In this document: positions 11,546 to 23,679 of the stretch, piece after piece
Layout of the letters: each line of letters opens with the position of its first letter
Numbering within the stretch: position 1 is the stretch's first letter
NCBI GenBank assembly: GCA_009760855.2
Contig: WPIO01000071.1
Coordinates: forward strand, 1,686,001 to 1,750,000
Source of the DNA: Cristatella mucedo
Lineage: Eukaryota > Bryozoa > Phylactolaemata > Cristatellidae
DNA length: 64,000 bases
Direction of reading: 5' to 3'
Made by a program: the position numbers and the translations under genes
Notes under the pieces: generated by a model
Database searches by the model: none
Seen by the model: the letters and a program-made list of their open reading frames with translations, nothing else
Told to the model about the DNA's origin: nothing

Positions 11546-13320
11546 GCGGTCGGGAGAGAAGTTCACTGACTGCATCGTTTCGTGGGGAATTCGCCAGAAG
11601 AGCAAGTATTTCAAGTAGGTAGCGAGTAGGAGAGAGAGAGAGAGAGAGAAAACGAAGGGGCACAACGACAGCGAACGGCCGGACCGACGAAGCCGATGCG
11701 CAGAGCTCTGTCGGGGTGCTGGCAAGGACAGGAGTGGTTACAATGCCTCAGTGGTCACGCTGGCAACCGACGCACCTTGCTGACGAGTGCTGCCGTACCA
11801 TCTGTGGTCACCTCGGTGCATATGTAAAAAGATCTGCGCGGGGAGAGTTACAAAAGTACACACGCGCGAGATGTCGCGGATGCGTAGAGCAATTTAGCCG
11901 TGGCCCCACTTACTTACCTCCCCAAATGAGTGCGTCCAAATTTTGCTTATATCACGCAGTCGACAGCCGGCAGACCTGCGACTGCGGAGCTGACGTGATC
12001 GTCTAGCAAGCAATTATTTTGCAGCTGGACGCACAGATTCCGTGCAGAGGCAACGAGAAATATGCTGGCCGGCAAAGCCAACTTTGTAGGGCAAGTCAGC
12101 TGACCGGTTTCTGAGACACGCCGGGGTTTCTCTAACGAGCCTGCAGCCGGAAGACCGACACTCGAGGTGGAGCGGCCATCCTTTGCCTTCACGCGACAGG
12201 CTGACCTCGTGCCCAGCGCGGCTACTGCACCGGATGGCGCTGGGTGGTCCCAGCGACACAAAGCCAATGTCGCACGAGGGACGGACTGCTGCGAATGGCG
12301 TCCGGCGAATGGCGGGAGGTTGAAAGAGCTCCGGGAGGAAAGTGCGATTTGAACGAATTCGTCTGGCCGCGAATGAGTAGCAACCGCCGCAAATGAGTAG
12401 CAACCAGCACCGAGTAATCGCTTGCCATTCTGCGAGGTCATCTGGGGTGGGGCAGGGGACGGGGCAGGGCCTGACACACCCGAGCCCACATCCGCCTCGT
12501 CGTGGCCATCAAAGGACACGCCCTCTACTACCACCGCTAGGGCCAAGCGCACGCGCTGTCCTTCGCTGCCTGCAGACGACGCCTGATCGAGAACTATCTC
12601 TTCTTTATTCTACGGCGGCGAAATAAATTATTACTTTGTCATAAATAAATACATAAATAATAATAAATGCATAATATTATAACCAAAAATAGTCGACAAT
12701 TGGGCTGTACGCTATGCTCTCACGACGGACGCACAACAGAAAAGCGGCCCCTAATTAAATGTCTCTCGCTCTCCCTGTTCTTGTCCGTTCGTTTCTGTTT
12801 GCTTGCCTGCGCCACTGAACAAGTCTTTCCCTCCGTTCTCTGTCTGCACGTGTCTTTGCGTCCTCGCTGGCGTCGTCGCCTTTTGGCTCCGTCTTTTGGG
12901 GACTCGTCTTTTATCGTTTTTTTAATCTTTTGGAAAATCTCGCATCTCGCGACTCCGCATTTCTCGCGCGCGTGGAAATCGCTGTCTGGGAGCCACTGCG
13001 ACGGCGGCGGCAGCGGCAGCGGCGACAACGGAGCTCCACCGCTCTCGGCTCTCCGTGCACGGACGGATGGGCGCCAGTTCGCTAGAATGAATGGTGGCGG
13101 CGGTGGCGGCGGTGGTGGCGGTGGCGGCGGCGAGACGCTGCCGCCACCGCCGCGCTGGTCGCGTGCCGCGCCGGGCCGCTCACGAGCAGTCCCAGCCCTC
13201 TAATTTAGCGCGCTATCGCACTTTCAACCAACTTTCTTCAATCTTCTATCATAGGTTTATATTTATCCTATATTTATATCTACATTCTATCTTATATCCT
13301 GCTGTCCTTAAGGCGCCTTT
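11546..13320. other. Unique DNA, no gene assigned
   Basis: Several frames are open (for example 11,947-12,552 - and 12,667-13,203 +), the latter ending in a GGC triplet run (13,090-13,135). No protein family or splice pairs recognised. Confidence 0.3.
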
Positions 13321-13321
13321 A

Positions 13322-13470
13322 GGTGATAACCTCTATAATAATAACAATAATAATAATAATGCACTTGATAAAGCGCCATCAGAGAACTTAATCTCTTTCT
13401 AGGCGCTTTACATTTGCTGCAAAGTGAAATCCAATTGAATGGTAAGTAAAATCATGCTTGAAAAACAAAC
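13322..13470 (-). mobile_element. LINE-A 3' terminus
   Basis: Minus strand: AAAGCGCCTAGAAAGAGATTAAGTTCTCTG, then ATTATTATT tail. Confidence 0.85.
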
Positions 13471-13499
13471 AAAATGGAGGAACCCGAGGACTATATATT

Positions 13500-13580
13500 T
13501 ATATTGATACTATGCATATATATATATATTATATATATATATATATAATACATATATATAATATATATGTATATTTATAT
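13500..13580. repeat. AT microsatellite
   Basis: Interrupted (AT)n with TATATAATATATATAT units. Confidence 0.9.
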
Positions 13581-13724
13581 CAAAATTTAGGAGGATGTTG
13601 AGGAGGACTAGAGCGGTGGTGGGGTGTTTTAGCAATTACAGTTCGCGCTAGAATTTCACTCCGTATCCATCCATCAGAAGCAGGAATCGTCACAGACTTG
13701 TAATTAATAAACTGGTCAACGTGG

Positions 13725-13945
13725 TTCGTCATTTGCGTGCTTATGCGTGCTGACACTGTGTATGCTACTACAAGCCACATCTGCATGCTGACCCTGCCTG
13801 TGAATGTCACCTCTAACAATGTTATGCTTGTTGGCATTAAGCTTGCTACCACTAACCATTAGATAATGCTTCCTTTGCAGCATATGTAAAGTGCCTTGAA
13901 AGAGATTGAGTTCTCTGAGGGTGCTCTTCAAATGTTTTATTTTTG
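13725..13945 (+). mobile_element. LINE-A 3' UTR fragment
   Basis: CTTATGCGTGCTGACACTGT...TGCATGCTGACCCTG...GTAAAGTGCCTTGAAAGAGATTGAGTTCTCTGAGGGTGCT. Confidence 0.8.
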
Positions 13946-14275
13946 CTACGATTACTGCTCCATTGTACCGGGTTGTTTAGCAGTGCATAGTGGCTAGTCA
14001 TTGTGATGAGCCGTCGCATGGTGCTGCATTGTAATATACATTAGTGTGCTGTGGCTAGCCGCTGTGGCTAGCATGGATATAGTAGTGCGTTGTGGCTAGC
14101 CATTGGGGCTAAAAGAGATGTAGTAGTGTGTCGTGGTAAGCAGACTCTACTGCTGTATCAGGGATCAAAGACGATGACTAGCTGTGGATCTGGTCTTTGG
14201 AATTAAAAATTTTAGAACCTCGAATGTTCTCTGTCGGCGATTCACGCAGCCAAAAAATCTGAGCAAAAGCGTTAC

Positions 14276-14373
14276 GCTAGAGAGCTCTCTACAAGCGCTC
14301 TAGAGAGCTCTCTACAAGCGCTAGAGAGCTCTCTTTAAGCGCTAGAGAGCTCTATAAGCGCTAGAGAGCTCTC
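14276..14373. repeat. Tandem palindromic repeat AGCGCTAGAGAGCTCTCT
   Basis: Five units of 18-22 bp. Each holds two self-complementary words, AGCGCT and AGAGAGCTCTCT. Confidence 0.88.
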
Positions 14374-14770
14374 AAAAACGAGAGTAGCTGAGTGGCGCTA
14401 GGAAAACGTGGCAGAAATCTGCACGTGACTCAGAGGCGGCGTGCTAGAACATGTTTCGCTAAGAGTTGTGCCAGTGAGAGTTTGTCAGTTCAGAAGGCCC
14501 GCAGAGGGAAAGCTTTGCGTTCAAGGAAAACTAGAGTTCGCCTTGGGAGGAGCCAAGGGCACCGGAAAGGAGATCTCGCTAAAAGGAGGCTGAAACTAAT
14601 GATGCAATTCAACTAGGCGGCCTGGAGGGGGACAAGCGATGAAGGCAGGGCCTCGTGAGTGACGTGAGAAGAATGGCTCTCCCCCGTTAATCTTCGGATT
14701 TGCTGGTAGCCGTCGCAGTGCGTTTAGCTGAGTAGACGCGTGACTAACTGTCCTGGACTTAAAAAAGCAA
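14374..14770. other. Unique DNA, nothing recognised
   Basis: A basic 74-codon frame (14,392-14,616) has no recognisable features. Confidence 0.25.
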
Positions 14771-14771
14771 A

Positions 14772-14935
14772 GAACAGCTGATTTAGCCGCGCCATTCATA
14801 CAGCGGCGGAGTGGCCTTATCGGCTATCGCCCCGCTTTAAGTGCCAAGCACTTAACGGATTGCCTGCTGAAGGACTCAAGCCCTCCACCTGGGTCGTGAA
14901 GTGCGAACAACACCTGGTAGCCGGGCCCCGTGTGT
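14772..14935 (-). mobile_element. Divergent SINE-A relative
   Basis: Minus strand: degenerate tRNA-like head (CCCAGGTGGAGGGCTTGAGTCC) and body GGGGCGATAGCCGATAAGGCC...GCTAAATCAGC, an older subfamily. Confidence 0.65.
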
Positions 14936-15236
14936 CATCCTTCGAGTGAATCAGGAAAGCTGGGATGCCACCTGGCCTGGGCGTGGTACCGCGCGATACC
15001 ACGTGGCCTGTCGCGATGGCACGCTCGCTAGTTACGTCGCTGGGGCATCGCTTTCTGCAACGGTTGTTCGATCGCGGCATGATTTGTTAGGTGCCGCAAC
15101 GGAAGTGAATGCATAACGCGCGGAAGTTGCGGCATCGTGCGGAAGTGGGCGCCCGCTTCCGCACACGCTTCCGGTGAGTCCGCAGTCAACGAACGGCAGC
15201 GGTCTCTGAAACGGGCAATCTACAGTTAAGATCGAT

Positions 15237-15300
15237 GCAATGTGATGTAATGCATCGCCACCTCTCACTCCGCGAAGCCACAAAGACTAAGTGGGTGCGA
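15237..15300 (-). mobile_element. LINE-B 3' end, short fragment
   Basis: CACTTAGTCTTTGTGGCTTCGCGGAGTGAGAGGTGGCGATGCATTAC on the minus strand resembles the LINE-B terminus seen at 46.5 and 61.1 kb. Confidence 0.5.
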
Positions 15301-15715
15301 CGCAGATCTAGTTGGGTAGCGAATATGTTTCTTCCAAGGCGATTCAAAACTGTGACGTTCACTCGCGTTCGTAACCTACCCGCCTAAGCCAATTTTGTAT
15401 TACGCAAAATATTTGCGTTTTTTAAAGGTATTCAACAAAAAAATCTCAGCTAAACGAACTCGCATATTTATCACCTATTTATCGCACATCAGTCGCGCTC
15501 GCACTATTGATCTAAAGCTGTCAAAATGGCGAGTCGCCGTTCCGGCCATCGCCAAGCCGGCGGCGGCGGCGGTCTGACGGTCCTGACGCTGACGATCGTC
15601 GTTTTTGCGCCTGCTCAGACGCAACGCACTCGGCGGAACGCTCGGGGTGAGACTTCAGACTCCCAATCGCCGTCAGCAAATGGCCCACGGAGGCCGCGCC
15701 GGTGCATTGCTCTCT

Positions 15716-15748
15716 GTCGGTCTGTCTGTCTGTCGGTCAGTCTGTCTC

Positions 15749-15783
<35 letters not shown>

Positions 15784-15892
15784 GACTATCTCTCTCTCAC
15801 TCTCTGTCTGTCTCTCCCTCTCTCAATGTATATCTCTCTTTATCTATCTCTCTGTCTCTCTTTCTCTCTCTTTGTCTCTCATTGTCTCTCTT

Positions 15893-15955
<63 letters not shown>

Positions 15956-16058
15956 GTCTCTGTCTCTCTCTGTCTCTTCTCTCTGTCTATCTCTCTACCC
16001 TCTCTCTCTTTCCCCTTTTTTCTCTCTGTCTATCTCTCTCCCCTCTCTCTATCTTTCC

Positions 16059-16091
<33 letters not shown>

Positions 16092-16092
16092 C
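15716..16092. repeat. CT-rich microsatellite (TCTG then TC units)
   Basis: Starts with (CTGT)n and changes to (CT)n interspersed with TATCTCTC. Ser-Leu-rich frames over it are not genes. Confidence 0.95.
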
Positions 16093-16099
16093 CAGCGAG

Positions 16100-16734
16100 C
16101 CCCCGGCTAGCTGCATTGCGAGGCGTACGCGAACCACAGCCGCCGCCGCCCTGCGCTAAGAGTGGCAGCTTTTCCCAGCCGCCGCAACGGCGGCCGCTGG
16201 CGGGAGGCGAGAGGGCTGGTATTTCGAACGACATTTTGCCGCACACGCATCGGCCGCCCGCTTTCGTCTCGTGACGTTCGCCGCCGTCTCAGTTTCGATG
16301 TTAATTAAGAGGTCGAACCTTTACATTCCTGCATTTAGTTCTCTATTGATGGCAGCACGAGCCGCCTCAGCAGCAGCAGCAATAAATCGCCGCCGCCGCA
16401 GCCGCCGCCGCAGCCTCCTCCTCGGCCGCCTCTGCGTTACCTGCGCTGGCCGCTCGCGCGCTAGTTCTCGGTGCAAGGCGGACGCGTCCAAGGTCGAGGC
16501 CGTGCGTGCGACTTGGGACATGGAGTGAAAACTGGAAGTGCCAGGAAGTGCCCGTGGAGGTCGGGGAAGCCTTGGGAAAGAAGCGCCGCTCCAGGAAGTG
16601 CCGGCATGCCGTCACTAAGAGTTTTGAAGGGCTCGCTACTTCATCTCGTTGCAGCCTTTCCGCACACAGTCAGCGAGCAGAAAGTAAGAGACCAGATAGT
16701 CAAAGAGCAGCGGACGATTTATTTTTAAAAGTCA
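16100..16734. other. GC-rich unique DNA, no gene assigned
   Basis: A (GCCGCC)n-like patch at 16,370-16,420; no family recognised. Confidence 0.3.
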
Positions 16735-16909
16735 GAGAGAGAAGAGGCAGAGAATGCGCGAGGAGAACGGCAGAAGAAATACGGCAGAAGAAAAGACCGT
16801 ACGGGAGAGAGAGCGAGAAAGAGACTGAGGCAGAGACAGAGACAGACAGAGAGACAGAGACAATGAGATAAAGAGATAGAGAGGGAGAGTGACAGAGACA
16901 GAAAGAGAG

Positions 16910-16982
<73 letters not shown>

Positions 16983-17071
16983 GATAGAGAGGGAGGGTGA
17001 CAGAGACAGAAAGAGACAGATAGAGAGAGCAAGAGAGAGACAGAAAGAGAGAGAGAGAGAGCAAGAGAGAG

Positions 17072-17161
<90 letters not shown>
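16735..17161. repeat. GA-rich microsatellite
   Basis: (GA)n with GACAGAGA interruptions, about 425 bp; two pure (GA)n cores at 16,919-16,979 and 17,079-17,160. Confidence 0.95.
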
Positions 17162-17162
<1 letters not shown>

Positions 17163-18190
17163 TGAAGCGAGAGTGAATTAAAGATAATGCGATAACCAAC
17201 AGAGGCAAACAGGCAGTTGTCAAAAGAGCGATCGTTGACGAGACAGGAAAAATAGCGCCACCAGAAGTGGTAAAACGGTGCGGCTCTCGCTTTCACATGC
17301 CCGCGGCGGCCATTGTGCAATCCAGCTCAATCCGGTCCCAGGCGCTAGTGGGAGCACTGGCTCGCGAGATTCGCCCCCTGGCGGCGGCGTCTTTGGCGTC
17401 ATCGATCTAGGCAATGGCGGCGGCGGCTCATACCGGCCACGGGAGGTCCCAGCGTGAATGCGATGGCAGCCGCGCAGTTCAGACCACAGACTTCAGACCA
17501 CAGACTTCAGACTACAGACTTCGGACTACAGAGATACAGGCTGCCAGCTCCAGCTTGTCGGGCCCGACGAAGGCGGCATTGAGCAGCGGCAGCAGCAAGA
17601 CGTGGCAGCCGACGATAGGACGCCGCGAGGCCGGCGAACGTCGCGACAGCAGACGACGCAGCAGACGAGCCAGTCGTCGCAGCGCTAGCGGGGGGGGGGC
17701 GAAGGCGCCGAGTGACGCGTCGACGAAGACGCAGCTGCGGCCACTGAAGAAGTCATGGAACTGCGGCGGTCATAAAGCTAGTCGTTCGGGGAAAATGGAA
17801 ATGAAATAGAGGCTGGAATCCATGGATAGGTATCTGCTTACGTGACGCCTGCCGACGATCCCGCCAGCGGCGGCCGCTACGGCCGAAGCTGGCGGGATCG
17901 TCGGCAGGCGCTGGCGACCGCTCAAAAGGTCAAAGTTCAGACTGGGTGAGGTGGGCTGAGCTAGCAGTAGCTAGTGAATGTACTACTTAGATGTCGGCTA
18001 CTAAGCAAGGTCGTAGTCGTCGCAAGCTGTAAATCGAGAGCTCGCCATCTGCGGCGACTCGCGGCGCCCCCACCCGCCGCCCGCCACGAAGTCTGCCGCA
18101 CGCTCGTACCCCGGGCGCGCGGGCCCGGAATATCTTAAAACGACGAACTGGCACCAAGCCAATCTGTAGGCTGCTGCTAAGAACATGGGC
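17162..18190. other. Unique DNA with a 14-bp tandem and a 23-bp hairpin
   Basis: GACTTCAGACCACA-type units repeat at 17,479-17,530. No gene recognised; an 80-130 codon frame at 17,414-17,809 lacks family resemblance. Confidence 0.35.
17846..17910. repeat. Perfect 23-bp hairpin
   Basis: Arms 17846-17868 and 17888-17910 are exact reverse complements (starting CGCCTGCCGACGATC). The 19-nt loop contains GGCCGCTACGGCC, itself a short inverted repeat. Confidence 0.9.
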
Positions 18191-18193
18191 AGA

Positions 18194-18196
<3 letters not shown>

Positions 18197-18245
<49 letters not shown>

Positions 18246-18246
18246 C

Positions 18247-18333
<87 letters not shown>

Positions 18334-18345
18334 GGTCTCTCTCTT
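18197..18345. repeat. CT microsatellite
   Basis: Near-pure (CT)n. Confidence 0.95.
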
Positions 18346-18474
18346 CCTCGGTATCTCTCATTCTTTTGTTCAATCTCTCCGTCTCATTGTCTTTCTCTGT
18401 CTACGTATCTGAAATAATTCTTAATCAGGATACGTATGTATCGTACCATTCGTTCACGGGACTTCAGTCATTGC

Positions 18475-18475
<1 letters not shown>

Positions 18476-18546
<71 letters not shown>
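18476..18546. repeat. AT microsatellite
   Basis: Pure (AT)n, about 68 bp. Confidence 0.95.
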
Positions 18547-18548
<2 letters not shown>

Positions 18549-18727
18549 CAGCTATATGTTGCTGCTCATAAAGCAGCATGGCTGCTGCACTGAAAGCACC
18601 CTTCCTTTGGATCAGTTCCTATATTACTGCCAGTGCGGTCTCATTACCGACTGACCTTACGACTGATCTCCTGACTTCAAGGCATTTGAAAATAAGCTAA
18701 CAATCCACCTTCTCCTTGAACCATAAT

Positions 18728-18802
18728 AACAATTATTATTATAGTAATAATACATTTGATATAGCACCCTCAGAGAATTCAATCTCTTTCTAGGCACTTG
18801 GC
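18728..18802 (-). mobile_element. LINE-A 3' terminus
   Basis: AGTGCCTAGAAAGAGATTGAATTCTCTGAGGGTGCTATATC then TTATTA tail on the minus strand. Confidence 0.75.
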
Positions 18803-20209
18803 TCCTTGAAGCATTATCCATTTGAATTGTCCTCCGCGTGCCCTCTATGTCGCGTGCTGGCATTGCTGCAAGCTGCACGGGGCACTCTTTATTTAATCTG
18901 TCGACGAAGTCCGAAGAAGTCAGGATTCTGGAAGCAAAATCTCGACACCTCGAGGAACGCGGCACGAGTACGAGGACGAGGCCTTCCCATCAAATTCCGC
19001 TCGGAAAAATACCTCTCAAAGTGCCTACATAACCTTGATATTTTAACTTGTATCATCATTTTAGTAGTGAAATATATAAATGCAGCCGTTAGCTTAGCTC
19101 AGAGAACATTTTCCGAGGGCTGGAAGCACCCCGCCACGCGACGTGCCACTGCCCGAAGCCCGTGATGCGCTTTCCGGAAAAAGCCTCTAGTGGCGCTCTA
19201 AAAGATGCGCCTTGACCTTCGGTTCGTGAGCCCGACGCTGTGCGCAGCTCGACTGGCTTCCGAAGGTCAAAGATGAAGAGAATCAATTGCTTTCTCCTTA
19301 GCAACTCTAACGATACTGTTTTCGCCCCATAATCTCAAAGGCCCCTAAGGAATTCAATTTTGACGCGCACGTGTGCACGCTGGAGAGCTTCGCGCGCAGC
19401 TCTCTAGCGTGCGAAGCCGGGAAAAGCCCCAGCTGAAAAGGCGAACGCGTCGAATCGGGACGCGCGCGCGCGTGCGCCCCGATTCGACCAAAGTTCGTCA
19501 GGAGATTAGCTCATTTTGATTGGCCGATTGACTGCGCCTGCTGCTCCGAGCTTTCGGGTTGGGCGACCCCTCAGATGACCCCGCGATGGCTCAGCAGACG
19601 TGGCTAACTGCGTCCTACTGCGGGTGACGAGCCGCCCAGAAGTAGTCGCCAGTTCCTCTCCGCTTGGCCGCCGCCGCCTTTTAGAGCCTCGCTCCGACTC
19701 TAATTGTCTGCTCGTGTCTGCCCGGCAGCATATGGATTTAGCTGATTTAGCAAAAATGGAGCCAACTGTTGTAGAAGCGCGTAAGCACGAGGAGGATTGC
19801 ACAAACAAGCCTTAGCTCGCGCTCCGAGCGGACCTCGACAGAGACGTCGCGCTCCGAGCGGAAGCGGAGCCATGTCTGTCCGCGCGTCCTTTGAAACTGG
19901 CCGCCGTCCCTCGCGCAGGCAGACTTGTGCAGGAAGGTGCGCGTGGACAGCTGCGCGTAGAATGCTGCGCGTCCACTGCGCAGCTGTTTCGATAGTCGCA
20001 ACTCAAAAAAAATATCCTATAAAGAATAAATAAAATATAAATAATAAAGAATAAATAAAATATAGCTTGGTAGAAACACGAAAAGAAAACAGACGGGAGC
20101 CCCTCCTGGAAGCAGATTCCGATCCTGCGCACCGAAGCCGAGTGGAACCACGTTTCGATAAACATGTTGGCCCAGTTCGTAGGCGACCCCGTTCGTACCT
20201 ATGACCTTT
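18803..20209. other. Unique DNA, no gene recognised
   Basis: Open frames of 70-117 codons on both strands without family features. Confidence 0.3.
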
Positions 20210-20400
20210 AAAAAATAATAATGATAGCTTATTTAGCGGCCTCATCTTTTTAGCGATAGGAGATCCTAAGCGCCTATCGTCCCCCCGCAGCAGCAGCAGC
20301 GTGCAGTGGGTGATAAAAAATCACCCACTGCAGGATTCGAAGCCACGACCAGAGCGCGCGAGCACCTCACATCCTGGGCGTCCGGCGTTCTCAAGGGGTC
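20210..20400 (-). mobile_element. Divergent SINE-A relative
   Basis: Minus strand: B box TCGAATCCTGCAGTGGGTGA with an inverted CACCCACTGCA/TGCAGTGGGTG pair, then ATAGGCGCTTAGGATCTCCTATCGC body and GCTAAATAAGCTATCATTATTA tail. Confidence 0.65.
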
Positions 20401-20735
20401 ACACGTTCAACTCTCGCTGGCGTCTTGACGCATTCTTTTAAGGTCGTGGCCGTCAAGCCATCGCGAGGGAGATGAGGACGCAGTGTACTCCGCACGTGCA
20501 GCGCACGGCGCTCAGTGTGAGCAGCCGCTCCGCGTGCAGCGTCCCGCGCAGCCAGGTACATGTGCTCCGGAGCGGAGATGTGCGGATGTACGTGACTGCT
20601 GGCTGAGTTGACCGGCCTTGGCCATGGAGGTCAGAACGGGAAATCGAACCCGATACCCACAGCTACTCACCGAGCACTTAAACACACACATACGCTGACT
20701 CAAATTCGTTAATGAAACCACCATACGTACCGTCT
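20401..20735. other. Unique DNA, nothing recognised
   Basis: No gene or repeat seen. Confidence 0.25.
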
Positions 20736-20737
20736 TT

Positions 20738-20818
20738 ACTCAGCAAATTTAAAGTGTCTAGAAAGAGATTGAGTTCTCTGAGGGCGCTATATCAAGTGTA
20801 TTATTACTATTATTATTA
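20738..20818 (+). mobile_element. LINE-A 3' terminus
   Basis: AAAGTGTCTAGAAAGAGATTGAGTTCTCTGAGGGCGCTATATCAAGTG then TTATTA tail. Confidence 0.8.
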
Positions 20819-21920
20819 CACGCGAGGCGGCGCGTATTTAGGTCTGTCGCTTGTTGGTTCGTCGCCGAGGCGCGAAGGGCTGTGATTTGCGAACGCTCTT
20901 TTGAGACTTCCTTGCCGTAAGGTGCGCGTCTGCTGAGCCAGCAAAGGAACCGTGAAATGGACTGCGCACGAAAGAACCGACTCCAGAGACCCGTGTAATG
21001 AGAGAAAGCAATGCGAACGATGGTATTGTACGTTAAGTTGAAGGATAATGGTAATACGCTCAATGTATGCACGCGATGTGTACGAACCCTATTCATGCAA
21101 TCAGGCGAACAACGTAAATAAGTAGAGCACAGGCAGGCATCTTGTGTAAACAAGCGTGTGCAAGTGTAAACGACGAAGCCAGCTAAGCCACAAATAGAAT
21201 CGAGAATCTCCGCTCGGAAAATCGTTTTCCTCGTCGTTTTCCGCTCGCTCTTTTCACAGTTCCTGGTTTTTCACTCTCCTCGGTCGCTCTCCTTCGGCGC
21301 CACGACGGGTCCGCGACCTTTTAGCGGCGCTTAACGATTCGCCGATCGCTCGCGCGTTCCTCACAGCGCGGCGGTGCGGCGGCGAACGCTGTCGCTGAAA
21401 GGAACTAAGCCCAGATGATGCCTCGGTGGGTCGTGCTCCTGATGGACCGGCTGTATCCACGCCATTGGTGCTTAGTGCCCGTGCGCACGAAAAGAAAATC
21501 CTCTGAATGAGCGGCGATGCCAGACATTATTTCCGCATCATTTATTCGTTTACTCGCGTAGGATCCGTCTCACTGTCGCCCAGCCGCGCCCGGAGCGAAG
21601 TAGCAGCCGCTAGGAATTCTGAGAATTCGCGAAATCGAGGACCCGACAGGAGTCGACTGCGACGTCGAGCACCTGCATTGGCGCGGCGGCGGCGGCGCTG
21701 TCAGCAAGCGCTCGAAGCCGTGAAAACGCTCGTGCGTCTCGTGCCGCTCAGGAAGTTCGCGGGCGGCGCTCTACCCGGTCGCCGCGCGCATTCGCGGGCG
21801 TGACAAAGGCGGCGCCGGCAGCGCCACCCGACGGCGCTTTACCACGACGGACGAGAGGGAAGGTTCGCCCGCTTGACAGATTGACGGCTTTGAAGAGGCT
21901 GGAAGACGCAGAGACAGATG
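20819..21920. other. Unique DNA, GC-rich in its second half, no gene recognised
   Basis: CpG-rich from about 21,200; a 98-codon frame at 21,507-21,803 has no family features. Confidence 0.3.
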
Positions 21921-22257
21921 TGCCAGCTGCTTGCGGATGTTGCCTTCAATAATTGAATCGTGCTCTCTATGCAGCGTCTGTAAAGTGCCTAGAAAGAGAT
22001 TCAACTCTCCGAGGGCACTATGCGAATGTATTACTATTATTAGCAGATAGGTAGATATAAAAGTAGATTAGATATGTCTAAAAATAGATCGAGGAGCAGA
22101 TTGCTTACACTGTGCCAGCTGCTTGCGGATGTTGCCTTCAATAATTGAATCGTGCTCTCTATGCAGCGTCTGTAAAGTGCCTAGAAGGAGATTCAACTCT
22201 CCGAGGGCACTATGCGAATGCATTATTATTATTAGCAGATAGGTAGATATAAAAGTA
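21921..22257 (+). repeat. Tandem duplication of a LINE-A 3' end
   Basis: About 145 bp starting TGCCAGCTGCTTGCGGATGT at 21,921 recurs from 22,113 with few changes. Both include GTAAAGTGCCTAGAA and end in the same AGCAGATAGGTAGATATAAA. Period about 192 bp. Confidence 0.85.
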
Positions 22258-22980
22258 AATACGCACACCTTTACATACAAGTGTGTGTACATACGTAGGC
22301 ATACAGCTAGGCAGACGTGCACATAGATACGAAAGTAGGCAATGTGGGCTAGTAAGTAAATGTTAAGATGGATTCAAACAGAAACGGAAGTCCTTCTGCT
22401 TTTCTTCACCTTTGTATGTCCCTCCATCTTCCCTCGTGTCTTCTTATGCATCATAATGTCGCTGCATTCTTCGTACGCCTCTGTCTGTATCAGCAACTCT
22501 TATTTTGGCTCTTTATGTATCTCTTTATGTTGGCTCTCTCTCATTCTCTATCTATGCAATTCCTTTTATTTCCATCACTTTATCTCGGCTACCTCGTTGT
22601 GGGCTGGTGCATCACGTGCCGCACGCGGTGCGCGGTGCAGGTGTGTGGACGGTAGCAGAGTATGTCAGCAATCAACCCAGCCACCCAGGTCTTCGACTGG
22701 CGCTGAACCGCTAGCCTGACGCCCAGGACGAGAGGCTAGACAGCGTTCGCGACTGCCGCATGTACGTCGCCAATGCGGCCCCGACTGAAAGGCCGGCGCT
22801 ACGGAAGCGACGTCTCGGCCTTTCTCATGAACTCTTCCAGCCATGTGCACCGGAAGCCGCATCGGAAGTCGTCTGGGCTGCGAGAGCACTGTGTAAAGCT
22901 CTGCAGCTTTACACTCACCTAGTCCTCGCGGCTTTGAGGAGTTACGGTCAGGAGATAGATGACATTTTATGACCCTGACT
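22258..22980. other. Unique DNA, nothing recognised
   Basis: T-rich patch 22,390-22,600; no supported exon. Confidence 0.25.
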
Positions 22981-22982
22981 TT

Positions 22983-22989
22983 ACACACA

Positions 22990-23048
<59 letters not shown>

Positions 23049-23050
23049 GT
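22983..23050. repeat. CA then TA microsatellite
   Basis: (ACGC)n, (AC)n, then (AT)n. Confidence 0.9.
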
Positions 23051-23054
23051 ATGT

Positions 23055-23135
23055 TTATTTATCATTTATTTGTATAGTGCTCTAAGAGAACTTAATCTAT
23101 ATTCAGACGCTTCGCACACGCCACGGGGCTCGAGC
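23055..23135 (-). mobile_element. Truncated SINE-B
   Basis: Minus strand tail GAAGCGTCTGAATATAGATTAAGTTCTCTTAGAGCACTATAC plus the B-box end of the head; the rest of the head is missing. Confidence 0.75.
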
Positions 23136-23346
23136 CCACATGACATGACAGCTAAAAGGAAGCTTCAAAGGCAGCTCGCTGTTCCTCTCGCAGCATTCGG
23201 TGGGTACCCTTGAATTGTCCTTTGTGTGCTCATGTGTGCTGTTCCTATGCATGTTATTAATAACCTTATTGACACGCTTCCTTATAGCATACGTAAAGTG
23301 CCAAGACTGAGATTTATTTCTATGACGGCTCAATAGATAAGACTCA

Positions 23347-23510
23347 TCTCTACTTATTAAAGCGAGAAAGTCCGTAACGCAGCTAGATCTCGCACTTGCG
23401 TCGCGTGGCAAGATGGCGAACTTCCCCCATGCGGCAATATGGCGCATCGTTGTCTTCCGGGACTGAGTTACTATGACTCAGCGAAGCGAGTCGACAGGCA
23501 GAGCTGATCG
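23347..23510 (+). mobile_element. Helitron-like short repeat, copy 1
   Basis: TCTCTACTTATTAAAGCGAGAAAGTCCGT start, CAAGATGGCG words, and a GACTCAGCGAAGCGAGTC near-terminal hairpin. Shared with 36.6 and 41.2 kb. Confidence 0.6.
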
Positions 23511-23679
23511 TTATTATCATGATTATTATTAGTATTGTTACTTTTTTTTTTGCTTTTTCATGCTTGATAACGTGTATGTCGCTAAGCCTGGGACATCGAT
23601 TCTCTTGCAGTGAATTGTATAGTGCCTGAATAGAGAGCAAGCTCTCTGACCGGGGTGCTGTGCGTACAGCCAAATATTA

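Noticed and set aside
15605-17320. Long Ser-Leu frames on both strands
   Set aside because: Translations of CT/GA microsatellites.
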